DNA of 64,000 nucleotides from assembly GCF_902374955.1 (NCBI RefSeq), contig NZ_CABKRX010000036.1, positions 12,647 through 76,646 of the forward strand. The letters are read 5' to 3'. This DNA is from Bacillus massilioanorexius. GTDB taxonomy: Bacteria > Bacillota > Bacilli > Bacillales > DSM-1321. Position numbers and translations under genes: made by a program. The notes under the pieces were generated by a model. That model was not told where the DNA came from, ran no database searches, and saw only the letters and a list, made by a program, of their open reading frames with translations. Positions 17,676 to 26,048 of the stretch are shown here, in pieces. Position 1 is the first letter of the stretch. Each line of letters opens with the position of its first letter.

Positions 17676-20096
17676 TTAAAGTTTAATTTTTTGTAGACGT
17701 AAGGCATTTAACACAACACTGACTGAACTAAAAGCCATTGCTGCTCCCGCTACCCAAGGAGCCAATAAGCCTAATGCGGCAATTGGTATTCCTAGCGTAT
17801 TATAGCCTAGTGCCCAAAAAAGATTTTGTTTAATATTGCGAACCGTATATTTACTCATAGCAATTGCATCTGCAATGGAATTTAAATCACCTCTCATGAG
17901 AGTAATATCTGCTGCCTCCATTGCTACATCTGTACCTGTTCCGATTGCCATGCCGATGTCGGCTACTGCTAACGCAGGAGCATCATTTATTCCATCTCCA
18001 ACCATCGCAACATGTTTACCCTTGTCTTGAAGTTTTTTCACTTCTGCAGCTTTTTGTTCTGGTAAAACTTCTGCAATTATATGTGTAATACCCGCTTCAG
18101 CACCAATTGATTGTGCAGTGCGTTCATTATCTCCAGTAATCATCCAAACCTCGATACCTAATTGTTTCAATCGAGAAATCGCTTCTTGAGACGATTGTTT
18201 AATCGTATCTGCTACAGCAATCATTCCAGCGTAGCTATTATTAATTGCCACTAACATGGCTGTCTTTCCATCTTCTTCAATACGTTGCATTGTTTGTAGT
18301 CCATTTTCTGGTACAATTACACCATATTTGTTCATTAGTTTTCTTGTACCTATTAACAACGTTTGTGAATGAACTATTGCTTCAATTCCATAACCAGGGA
18401 CAGCCGTAAAAGAATCTGAATGAATAAGTGAAATCCCTCTATCCTGAACACCTTTAACAATCGCTTCTGCTAGCGGATGCTCTGAATTTTTTTCTGCCGA
18501 TGCTATCAGCTGAAGAAATTCTTCCTCATTCCAGTTGCCTGCCGCTACTACATCAGTTAATACAGGTTTGCCATTTGTTACAGTCCCCGTTTTATCTAAT
18601 AAGACCGTATCAATTTTATGCGTTTGCTCTAAATGTTCTCCACCTTTAAACAAGATACCATATTCAGCTGCTCTACCTGACCCTGCCATAATAGAAGTAG
18701 GTGTAGCCAACCCAAGCGCACAAGGACAAGCAATAACAAGAACAGCAATCATCTTTTCTAATGCCGCCTGGAAATTGCCCTGATCAACAAAGAAATACCA
18801 AATAATAAATGTAACAATCGCAATACCGACCACAATTGGCACAAACACACCTGATATTTTATCAGCTAGTCTCTGAATAGGTGCTTTTGAACCTTGTGCT
18901 TGCTCAACAACTTTAATAATTTGTGCTAAAGCTGTATCACTTCCAACCTTTGTAGCCTTTATTTTTAAGAAACCATTTTTATTTATCGTTGCTCCGATGA
19001 CTGTATCCCCAACCACTTTATCGACTGGTACACTTTCACCTGTTAACATCGACTCATCAAGTACAGATTGACCCTCAATAATCACACCATCTACAGGCAC
19101 TTTCTCACCAGGTTTTACAAATACGATATCATCCTGTACTACTTCCTCAAGGGCAATTTCTATCTCTTTTCCATCACGTTCTACCATAGCCGTTTTGGCC
19201 TGTAAGCCCATTAACTTTTTAATGGCTTCTGAGGAACGCCCCTTCGCTTTCGCTTCAAACAGCTTTCCTAAAAGTATTAATGTAATTAAAACCGCACTTG
19301 TCTCGTAATATAAAGAAATATTATGAACGTGTCCTCCAACTGCTTGAATACTTTGATACAAACTATAAAAATAGGCTGCTGAAGTTCCTAATACGACTAA
19401 AACATCCATATTTGCACTTTTGTTCCGTAATGCTTTAAATGCCCCAATATAAAACTGACTGCCAATAATAAATTGAATCGGTGTTGCTAAAGCAAACTGA
19501 AACCAAGGGTTCATCAGAATATCCGGCATATAGATCCAGCTTGTAAAGGAAAAGTGACCTACCATCGTATACAACAATGGCAATGCTAAAATAGCTGAAA
19601 TGATAAACTTCCATTTTTGTTTTTCTATTGCTTTTTGTCGATGGTCGATGTGATCTTCTTTTTCATCTTGCTTTCTAATCGCACCGTAGCCTAGCTTCTC
19701 AACCTTAGCTATAATATCCTTTGATGACAATTCATTAGGATTGTATGTGACAGAAGCTGTCTCTAATGTCAGATTCACAGTAGCTTTCGAAACACCTTCC
19801 ATTTTATTCAGGCCTTTTTCTATTCTTGCTGAACAAGCTGCACAGGTCATACCTGTAATCGTAAAATCATCAACCTCCATTTCCACTCCGTATCCGATAT
19901 TTTCAATTTTCTGTTGAATATCCTCGGGCTTTACTTTATTTGGATCGTATGAAACTGTTGACTTTTCAATTGCTAAATTAACATTCGCTTTCTCTATCCC
20001 ATCCATTTTATTTAAAACCTTTTCTATTCTTGCCGAGCACGCTGCACAAGTCATACCCGTAATTGTAAAGGTTGTTTCTTTTGTTTGATTACTCAT
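17676..20096 (-). CDS. copA: copper-exporting P1B-type ATPase
   Basis: CopA pumps Cu(I) out of the cytosol. Two N-terminal heavy-metal domains carry GMTCAACSARIEK (residues ~10-22 and ~78-90). The membrane core shows the ion-binding VIACPCALGLATP, the actuator LTGESVP, the phosphorylation site DKTGTVTNGK, HPLAEAIV and the hinge MVGDGINDAPALA. At 806 residues it equals other Bacillus CopA. The ATG at 20096 lies behind GGTGGGTGA; a GTG three codons upstream is possible. A terminator and a CsoR-like palindrome lie between it and copZ, suggesting its own regulated promoter in addition to any read-through. Confidence 0.96.
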   Translation of the reverse strand: MSNQTKETTFTITGMTCAACSARIEKVLNKMDGIEKANVNLAIEKSTVSYDPNKVKPEDIQQKIENIGYGVEMEVDDFTITGMTCAACSARIEKGLNKMEGVSKATVNLTLETASVTYNPNELSSKDIIAKVEKLGYGAIRKQDEKEDHIDHRQKAIEKQKWKFIISAILALPLLYTMVGHFSFTSWIYMPDILMNPWFQFALATPIQFIIGSQFYIGAFKALRNKSANMDVLVVLGTSAAYFYSLYQSIQAVGGHVHNISLYYETSAVLITLILLGKLFEAKAKGRSSEAIKKLMGLQAKTAMVERDGKEIEIALEEVVQDDIVFVKPGEKVPVDGVIIEGQSVLDESMLTGESVPVDKVVGDTVIGATINKNGFLKIKATKVGSDTALAQIIKVVEQAQGSKAPIQRLADKISGVFVPIVVGIAIVTFIIWYFFVDQGNFQAALEKMIAVLVIACPCALGLATPTSIMAGSGRAAEYGILFKGGEHLEQTHKIDTVLLDKTGTVTNGKPVLTDVVAAGNWNEEEFLQLIASAEKNSEHPLAEAIVKGVQDRGISLIHSDSFTAVPGYGIEAIVHSQTLLIGTRKLMNKYGVIVPENGLQTMQRIEEDGKTAMLVAINNSYAGMIAVADTIKQSSQEAISRLKQLGIEVWMITGDNERTAQSIGAEAGITHIIAEVLPEQKAAEVKKLQDKGKHVAMVGDGINDAPALAVADIGMAIGTGTDVAMEAADITLMRGDLNSIADAIAMSKYTVRNIKQNLFWALGYNTLGIPIAALGLLAPWVAGAAMAFSSVSVVLNALRLQKIKL

Positions 20097-20110
20097 AATC
20101 TTCACCCACC

Positions 20111-20127
20111 ATACCCATATAGGGTAT
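20111..20127 (-). promoter_or_regulatory. CsoR-like operator before copA
   Basis: ATACCCATATAGGGTAT is a perfect 17-base palindrome that carries the TACCC/GGGTA half-sites of Bacillus CsoR operators. It lies 15 bases upstream of the copA start. Confidence 0.75.
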
Positions 20128-20142
20128 ATTTTTATTCTAGAA

Positions 20143-20165
20143 AAACTCGGTTTTTAACACCGAGC
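20143..20165 (-). terminator. copZ terminator
   Basis: CTCGGT and ACCGAG enclose an 8-base loop, and on the minus strand the stem is followed by TTTTTC. Placed between copZ and copA, it would reduce read-through into copA. Confidence 0.65.
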
Positions 20166-20175
20166 TTTACCACCT

Positions 20176-20382
20176 TTATTCTACATCATAACCTTGATCA
20201 TCAATCGTTTCCTTAATTGCTTCTAACGTTACTACCGAAGAATCAAATTCAACATCCACTTTACCATCATTTAAATGAACTTTAACAGATTGAACACCTG
20301 TAAGTTCACCAACGCTACCTTCGACAGCTTTTACACAATGTCCACATGACATGCCTTTTACATTTAATGTTGCTTTTTCCAT
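20176..20382 (-). CDS. copZ: copper chaperone CopZ
   Basis: A 68-residue single heavy-metal-associated domain with the Cu(I)-binding GMSCGHC motif at residues 10-16 and the typical beta-alpha-beta-beta-alpha-beta pattern ending in IKETIDDQGYDVE. It delivers Cu(I) to CopA. AGAAGGAGAG precedes the ATG. It lies 15 bases downstream of csoR, so the two are co-transcribed. Confidence 0.96.
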   Translation of the reverse strand: MEKATLNVKGMSCGHCVKAVEGSVGELTGVQSVKVHLNDGKVDVEFDSSVVTLEAIKETIDDQGYDVE

Positions 20383-20397
20383 GAATAATCTCTCCTT

Positions 20398-20739
20398 CTA
20401 TTTTTTCATTAACTTTTGTATAGTAACCAAAACTTCATCTAATACTTCCATGTCACCTTCTTGAATTCGTTCAACTACACAGCTTTTCATATGTCCTTCA
20501 AGAAGTAACTTAGCTACACTATTTAGTGCAGATTGAGTGGCAGAAAGTTGAGTGATGATATCATCACAATACACATCTTTCTCAATCATCCCTTTAATCC
20601 CTCTTATTTGTCCTTCAACTCTATTCAAGCGGGTAACCAAATTCTTTTTAACTTTCTCAGAATGATGACTTCTACGATCTGAGTGATTGTGACAACAAGA
20701 TTCATCCATCGTTACGTCATTAGAGTCCTCTTTTAACAT
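20398..20739 (-). CDS. csoR: copper-sensing repressor CsoR
   Basis: CsoR represses copper export genes and leaves DNA on binding Cu(I). The conserved Cys-His-Cys ligands are seen in VYCDD and EGHMKSC, and the N-terminal helix has the family segment LVTRLNRVEGQIRGIKGMIE. A Cys/His-rich leader (ESCCHNHSDRRSHH) may add metal affinity. Length 113 residues, slightly longer than usual because of this leader. GAGGGGAGG stands six bases before the ATG. An operator at 20765-20784 suggests autoregulation. Confidence 0.95.
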   Translation of the reverse strand: MLKEDSNDVTMDESCCHNHSDRRSHHSEKVKKNLVTRLNRVEGQIRGIKGMIEKDVYCDDIITQLSATQSALNSVAKLLLEGHMKSCVVERIQEGDMEVLDEVLVTIQKLMKK

Positions 20740-20764
20740 ATTTAGCCTCCCCTCACATTTAACT

Positions 20765-20784
20765 TACCATACCCCCCTATCCTA
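20765..20784 (-). promoter_or_regulatory. CsoR operator before csoR
   Basis: On the minus strand the site reads TAGGATAGGGGGGTATGGTA, close to the known B. subtilis copZA operator with its TACC..GGGGGTATGGTA pattern. It lies about 25-45 bases upstream of the csoR start, in the expected promoter position. Confidence 0.8.
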
Positions 20785-20926
20785 TGTAAATAGGTTTACT
20801 TCATTTTTTTCCAAAATTTTATGTCAAAGTAGCAATTAAATTTTCTACCAGATTGCTGTACAATTTATACATATATCTTACATTACAAATCGAACGATTA
20901 CGTTTTTAATAAAAGGAGATAATAAT

Positions 20927-21535
20927 ATGCTAACAATCTACTTCACACGTCATGGACAAACAGAATGGAATGTAGAACAACGATTACAAGGCTGGGGTAA
21001 CGGTGAACTGACTGAGCTAGGAATTTCTGATGCCAAAAATTTAGCAACTCGTTTAAATGATACCCACATCGATAAAATATATGCGAGTACAAGTAAACGT
21101 GCTTATTTAACTGCCGAAATTGTAGAAAACAAACGTAATATCCCAATTATTAAAGATGATCTTTTCAGAGAAATGCACTTTGGAAGCTGGGACGGTGTTC
21201 TTCGTCAAGAAGTAATAGATAAAGATCCTGAAGGCTTTGATTGTTTCTGGGAAACACCTCACCTATTTAATCGTGAAGGACACGAAAGCTTTTATGACCT
21301 ACAAGACCGTGTAAAAAAGGCCTTACAATTAATTTTGGATCAAAATCAAGAAGGAACAGTTTTAGTAGTAGCACACTCCATCTTCCTACGTATGATGTTT
21401 GCTATCATTAAAAACTTACCCGTTTCTGATATTTTCAAACAAAACCCTCCAGGAAACACAAGTTTAACGAAAGTCATTTATGATGGAAACTCGTTAGTAA
21501 TTGAATACGAAGGCGATATGTCCCACGCGAAATAA
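20927..21535 (+). CDS. histidine phosphatase (phosphoglycerate-mutase-like)
   Basis: Histidine phosphatase superfamily, 202 residues. The phosphohistidine motif TRHGQTEWN lies at residues 7-15, and the second catalytic His is in VVAHSIFLRMM (about residue 150). The acid residue is in FREMHFGSWDG. Proteins of this size are often named GpmB, but members remove phosphate from many metabolites, and the substrate here is unknown. Strong AAAAGGAG before the ATG. Stands alone, ending at a bidirectional terminator. Confidence 0.85.
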   Translation: MLTIYFTRHGQTEWNVEQRLQGWGNGELTELGISDAKNLATRLNDTHIDKIYASTSKRAYLTAEIVENKRNIPIIKDDLFREMHFGSWDGVLRQEVIDKDPEGFDCFWETPHLFNREGHESFYDLQDRVKKALQLILDQNQEGTVLVVAHSIFLRMMFAIIKNLPVSDIFKQNPPGNTSLTKVIYDGNSLVIEYEGDMSHAK

Positions 21536-21574
21536 GAAAAAACCGAAATCAACCGCGTTATACAGAAAGAAATA

Positions 21575-21626
21575 AATAGCCCTCTGGATATAGACAGTAA
21601 CATACTTCTATATCCAAAGGGTTATT
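21575..21626. terminator. bidirectional terminator
   Basis: AATAGCCCTCTGGATATAGA pairs with TCTATATCCAAAGGGTTATT, allowing two weak pairs, in the gap between two convergent genes. Confidence 0.85.
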
Positions 21627-21640
21627 GTTTAGATAAGTTA

Positions 21641-22075
21641 TTATACAGTTGTTTGACAGCTACTTGTCTCACTTTGATCAATAGTAGTTTTGCAGTGATT
21701 ACAATAATACTGCATCGTAACTGGTTCTCCACATTCAGTATGAATTAATTTCTTATATGGACTATTCAAATGTTTGTATCCCCAGATCATAAACGCGTTC
21801 AAGACATGCTTCAAATCTGCACCACTCTCCGTTAAGATATATTCATATCTCGGCGGATGCGACTGATATAATCTACTTTCAATTAATCCATCATTCTCCA
21901 ATCTTTTTAATCGATCGGACAATAGGTTAGTTGGAATACCATCAAGCCCCACTTGAATATCCTTAAAAGTAGAATGCCCCACTAATAATTCATGTAATAT
22001 CAAAAGTGACCATTTATCTCCTACGATATTTAGTGTTTCAGCTATATTACATTTTAAGTTATATTGTTTTTTCAT
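21641..22075 (-). CDS. HxlR-family transcriptional regulator
   Basis: Winged-helix HxlR regulator of 144 residues: CNIAETLNIVGDKWSLLILHELL, then FKDIQVGLDGIPTNLLSDRLKRLENDGLI as the recognition unit, and YILTESGADL for the wing. Cys9 occupies the position of the redox-active Cys of YodB/HypR-type sensors. The C-terminal tail contains HTECGEPV and YYCNHCKTT plus a further Cys, a possible zinc or redox site that most short HxlR proteins lack. It is downstream of, and on the same strand as, the broken rclA-type gene, so it probably controlled it through the inverted repeat at 23633-23659. Confidence 0.85.
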   Translation of the reverse strand: MKKQYNLKCNIAETLNIVGDKWSLLILHELLVGHSTFKDIQVGLDGIPTNLLSDRLKRLENDGLIESRLYQSHPPRYEYILTESGADLKHVLNAFMIWGYKHLNSPYKKLIHTECGEPVTMQYYCNHCKTTIDQSETSSCQTTV

Positions 22076-22188
22076 TTCCTTAGCTCTCCTAAAAGGATTT
22101 CTCTACCCTATGCTTTATTCCCAACAAACTTTCACTCAACTTATTGATTGATCGTTGGTGAAGAGATAGAATCCTTCAGATGGAAGGA

Positions 22189-23557
22189 TTACTTTATTTG
22201 AGAAAATAAATCATTAAGTGCCTCACTCATAGTTGGATGTGTAAAGATATGATCTCTTAAAAAAGTATAATCTTGTCCAGTTTTCATTGCAATATCTACA
22301 ATATTTATGATTTCACTAGACTCCGCACAAAGTAATGTGCAGCCGAGAATTTTATTACTTTCTTCATCTACGATGGCTTTCATTAAACCTTCTGTTTCAT
22401 TAATTAAACGTGCTCTTGGTATGGCCGCTACAGGTAATTTCGCTACCTTAATTTTATAGCCTTTTTCAATAGCTTCTTCTTCACTTAGACCAACTCTTGA
22501 AAGTGGTGGATTAATAAAAACACTATAAGGAACATCTTTTCGATCTTCTATTTTTCTTTTCTTATTACCAAATAAGTCATCCTTAATAATTCTATAATCA
22601 TCTAGAGAAATATACGTAAACTGCAGTCCGCCTTTTACATCACCAATTGCCCAAATATGAGGTATGTTGGTTCTCAACGTTTGATCTACTTTTATTGCTC
22701 CTCTTTCATCGATCCGAACTCCTGCTGCTTCTAAATTTAAATGAGCACTATTTGGTTTTCTTCCTGTTGCTAATAATATCGCATCTACCTGTAAATCTGC
22801 TTTTTCACCATCTACATCATAGGAAAGGATCGTTTCAGCTTGATGTTCTCTAATTTCCTTCCCCTTTGCATTCAGTTTAACTTGGATCTTGTTCTTCTCC
22901 AAACTATCCTTTACTAAATTAGCGATGTCTCTATCTTCTCTTGGAATAAATGTTGATGATCCTTCTATGACAGTAACCTCGGAACCAAAACGGCTATACA
23001 TTGAGGCAAACTCTAATCCTATATAACCCCCACCAATGATTGCCAATCTTTTCGGAAGGTTATCTAACTCCATAATAGACGCACTTGTGTAAACATTTCT
23101 ATTCTCTTTAAGTCCTTTAATTTCAGGAATAATCGTTTCAGCACCTGTATTAATAAATATCTTTTCACCATACAATGTAATAGTCTCATTCACAGTCTCA
23201 ACTAGTACTTCATGATCGGATGTAAATGATGCTTCCCCTGTATATATAGTAACCGCTTCTTTTGTATCAAGATTATCATAATTTTTTTGCGTAATAACGA
23301 AATCAATTCGTCCTTATTTTTTATTGCATCCCGATAGTTTATCTCTTGTTCTTGAAAGTTCTGTAATCCTTTATTTTCAATTAATTTAGATTGATGTACG
23401 AGCGATTTAGTGGGGATACACCCAATATGCATGTTCCTCCATACATTTTCTTAGATCTCTCAACAACAGCCACATTCCAACCCCTTGAAGCGAATTCCGC
23501 CGCTAATGTTTTTCCGCCTTTTCCAAAACCAATAATAATCGCATCATATTTTTTCAC
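22189..23557 (-). pseudogene. RclA-type flavoprotein disulfide reductase, frameshifted
   Basis: Class I pyridine nucleotide-disulfide oxidoreductase in three reading frames. The 5' part reads KKYDAIIIGFGKGGKTLAAEF (FAD site) up to MYGGTC; after a loss of about four bases near 23424 the redox motif continues as IGCIPTKSLVHQSK. A one-base loss in an A-run near 23290 shifts frame again after LISLLRKK; the remainder (NAD site AIIGGGYIGLEFASMY, FAD site WAIGDVKGG, dimer-interface HPTMSEAL) is open to the end. GTG at 23557 behind AGGAGG was the start. The gene would encode about 455 residues like RclA, a protein linked to reactive chlorine and copper stress. Sequencing error in the A-run is possible for the second break, less so for the first. 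Confidence 0.85.
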
Positions 23558-23615
23558 AAGTAACTCCTCCTTATTGTTTTCTACATCGAAGTTTCCTTTT
23601 TTATCAAAATAGCAC

Positions 23616-23659
23616 AGTAACTTTATTTTTAAAAGTAACTTTATAAAATAAAGTTACTT
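23616..23659 (-). promoter_or_regulatory. operator-like repeats upstream of rclA-type gene
   Basis: AAGTAACTTTA and TAAAGTTACTT form perfect 11-base arms around TAAAA (23633-23659), and a third direct copy AGTAACTTTA begins at 23616. GTAAC/GTTAC arms fit HxlR-type sites, so the HxlR product encoded downstream is the likely binder. This is inference from position and symmetry. Confidence 0.65.
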
Positions 23660-23770
23660 GTAAAATTAACCACTTGGTTCTTTAAATTCCGTATTGAAAT
23701 CAAATAAATTTAGTTAAAAATGAGATAAAAAATTTCTATGTTTCTACTTTATATCCTTTCCTTTCATAAA

Positions 23771-23810
23771 AAAAACCTAATCAATCAAAATTTTGATTGA
23801 TTAGGTTTTT
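23771..23810 (-). terminator. terminator of the HlyD-like gene
   Basis: A perfect 40-base palindrome with AACCTAATCAATCAAAA as one arm, ending in a run of T. It closes the two-gene Yip1/HlyD unit. Confidence 0.85.
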
Positions 23811-23865
23811 TTTCAGTTCGAATTGGCACTTAAAATAAATAATTAATCAAAGAGCGTCTAGCTTT

Positions 23866-25104
23866 TTATTTTTCTAGCAACCCTATTAAGAAATATTTCG
23901 CCATCTTTTTCTTGGATAATTCTTTCCACTCGTTCTTATCAATGTGAAGAGTTGTCATAGGTGTAATGAATTTCGCATTAACAGTATCGACTTTACTAGG
24001 ATTAGTTGCAATAAAGTTTCCAGCTTCTAACCCTTTAGCAACTTCTTGTTTACCATTGAAAGTAAGCCCAGTTTCAATCAACTTTTTCTCTACAGTTCCT
24101 TTTTGAGTCAGCTGATACACATATTGCTTTTTCTTATTTTTAAATGTAGCTGTTTTAGATATGACAGGTACATCTTTTACCTCGTCAACTACTACTGTTA
24201 AACGTAACTTTGCACCTGGCAAGAGCTTTTCGTCCGATTCATCCAGTTGAACCGTAAAAGGATAATTAGCTGTTTTCTTCACGCTAATTTTATCTTTTGG
24301 ATAAGAAACTATTTGCTGAATGGACCCGTTATACTTTTTATCATGTAATGATGAATACATGGAAACCTTTTGATTAATAGCTGCTTCCTTCATCTGCTTC
24401 TCGGATAGAACACCTTCTACCGCAACAGTCTTGGAAGCTATCGTTATAACAGGATTTTGAATGTCTCTATTAATAGAGATTACTTGACCAGCTACATCGC
24501 TATTTACCGTTACTTCACTTAATTTATCTGTATTTCTTGATAAATCCGCTTCACGTTTCACTAGTTTCGCCTCTAGCTTACCAATCTCACTTTGTGCTTC
24601 AGCTATCGCTTTTTCGATGTCACCTTCTATAACGTTTGTTACATGTACATCTACTTGAACTTTCGTATCTTTGTCACTAGATGTAGTACTATTATTAGAT
24701 GACGTAGAATTAATTTTTTCTAAATCACTTATTTGGTCTTCTATGCTTTCTATCTCACTTTTGATTTGGGTTATTTCCGCCTCAATATCAGCTTTCTCTT
24801 CCTCTAACGCCTTAGAACCATATGTAAATAATGCTGTACCTACAGAAACCATATCCCCTTCTTTTACTTGAAATGAAGCAAATGGACCTTGGTTCTCATC
24901 ATAGAAAAAGGAATGCTCTTCTTCTGGTTTTACGACGCCTTCCGTTTTAAATGTCTTTTTTACATCATCATTTTTTACACTTGTCCAATCGGCTATGTAG
25001 GCAGTTTTGTTTGCTTTACTATCTTCTTTAATGAGGAGAAAAAGATTACAGCCAACAAAGGCGATGACAATAGCTACAATGGTATATATTTTCCACTTTT
25101 TCAA
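23866..25104 (-). CDS. HlyD/MFP-type efflux adaptor protein
   Basis: Membrane-fusion-type protein of 412 residues. One N-terminal membrane anchor (IYTIVAIVIAFVGCNLFLLI) is followed by a biotinyl-lipoyl half-motif, FASFQVKEGDMVSVGTALFTYG, a long coiled coil (about residues 100-200, ALEEEKADIEAEITQIKSEIESIEDQISDLEK), the second lipoyl half SEVTVNSDVAGQVISINRD, and beta-barrel domains. A Ser/Asn-rich insert (STSSNNSTTSSDKDTK) splits the coil. Start is TTG at 25104, behind AAGGAGGAAGGAG. Such adaptors normally work with an ABC ATPase and permease; none is next to it, only the Yip1 gene 15 bases upstream. Confidence 0.82.
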   Translation of the reverse strand: MKKWKIYTIVAIVIAFVGCNLFLLIKEDSKANKTAYIADWTSVKNDDVKKTFKTEGVVKPEEEHSFFYDENQGPFASFQVKEGDMVSVGTALFTYGSKALEEEKADIEAEITQIKSEIESIEDQISDLEKINSTSSNNSTTSSDKDTKVQVDVHVTNVIEGDIEKAIAEAQSEIGKLEAKLVKREADLSRNTDKLSEVTVNSDVAGQVISINRDIQNPVITIASKTVAVEGVLSEKQMKEAAINQKVSMYSSLHDKKYNGSIQQIVSYPKDKISVKKTANYPFTVQLDESDEKLLPGAKLRLTVVVDEVKDVPVISKTATFKNKKKQYVYQLTQKGTVEKKLIETGLTFNGKQEVAKGLEAGNFIATNPSKVDTVNAKFITPMTTLHIDKNEWKELSKKKMAKYFLIGLLEK

Positions 25105-25119
25105 GCTTCTCCTTCCTCC

Positions 25120-25782
25120 TTAAAAAAAGACTCCGATTTTTATATAAGATAGTAAACTTGCTATTAACCAACAAAAAATAAAAAATCCAAGAACAATAGA
25201 CAGAATTACTTTTTTACTTTTTTCCGTTAAATGATTCAAATAATGTACAACTATCGTAATCATTAACATTTGAAATATAGTAATTTGACTAAAAAAATCA
25301 ACAATTAATTCTTTATTCGTTATATATTGAACGATTACACCAAGCGAAAATGGGTTCGATGCTTCATCAATATGCAAAAGAAGAAATAAAGGTATTTGAA
25401 TGATTTTTTCCAATAAAAATACACAAAAGACAGACATTTGAACGATAACAAGTTGTTGAAAGGAAATGTTTACAAAGCTCCAATAATATAGCGAGCTTAA
25501 AAACAAAAAAATAGCTGGTATAATCATACCTAGTAGCAATCTACCTAAAAAGAATAATTGCTTTCTCGTTTCAAATTCTTCACTACTTAAACTCGTCATT
25601 TCCTTAGACAAAGATTCTGTTCCAATACCAAATGCAGCGCTTATACCATACACACAAATGCTCAATAAAAAAAAGAACGCTATGTATCTTTTATAACCTT
25701 TAAACGCTTCTGCTTCTGATAACTGATAACGATAGTTAACTGGTCTAAAGATTCCTTTCAAAGGTTGAACACGGAAGATCAT
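25120..25782 (-). CDS. Yip1-domain membrane protein
   Basis: A 220-residue membrane protein with five hydrophobic helices and the N-terminal FKGIFRPVNYRYQ-like entry seen in Bacillus Yip1 proteins next to HlyD-type adaptors. The helices include AFFFLLSICVYGISAAFGIG and the C-terminal VILSIVLGFFIFCWLIASLL. Function is unknown; the link to the adaptor suggests a shared export role. AGGAAAG precedes the ATG and only 15 bases separate it from the next gene. Confidence 0.7.
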   Translation of the reverse strand: MIFRVQPLKGIFRPVNYRYQLSEAEAFKGYKRYIAFFFLLSICVYGISAAFGIGTESLSKEMTSLSSEEFETRKQLFFLGRLLLGMIIPAIFLFLSSLYYWSFVNISFQQLVIVQMSVFCVFLLEKIIQIPLFLLLHIDEASNPFSLGVIVQYITNKELIVDFFSQITIFQMLMITIVVHYLNHLTEKSKKVILSIVLGFFIFCWLIASLLSYIKIGVFF

Positions 25783-26010
25783 TTTCTTTCCTCCAATTAA
25801 TTATTAGCACCTTTAGATTGTCTTCTACAAAAAGTGACTCAAATTTTATTTTATACTAAAACAACTCAAATGTTTACTAATTACTAACATTCTTTATATT
25901 TAATATACATTTTTTTCACAATTCTTTTTCATTTATTATACTTCCATGTGTGCTGTTACTTTTTCCAATCCCCCAAATGTACTTTACGCAACTATTATCT
26001 TCAAAAAAAC

Positions 26011-26040
26011 GCTGAATGAAAAGAGGATTTTTCATTCAGC
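26011..26040 (-). terminator. NSS transporter terminator
   Basis: GCTGAATGAAAA and TTTTCATTCAGC form a perfect 12-bp stem a few bases after the transporter stop codon. Confidence 0.8.
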
Positions 26041-26048
26041 ATTTATCA

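Noticed and set aside
23771..23810. 40-base palindrome as a member of the TTAATCAAAC operator group
   Set aside because: It shares AATCAA/TTGATT but continues into a T-run right after a gene end, so it is a terminator.
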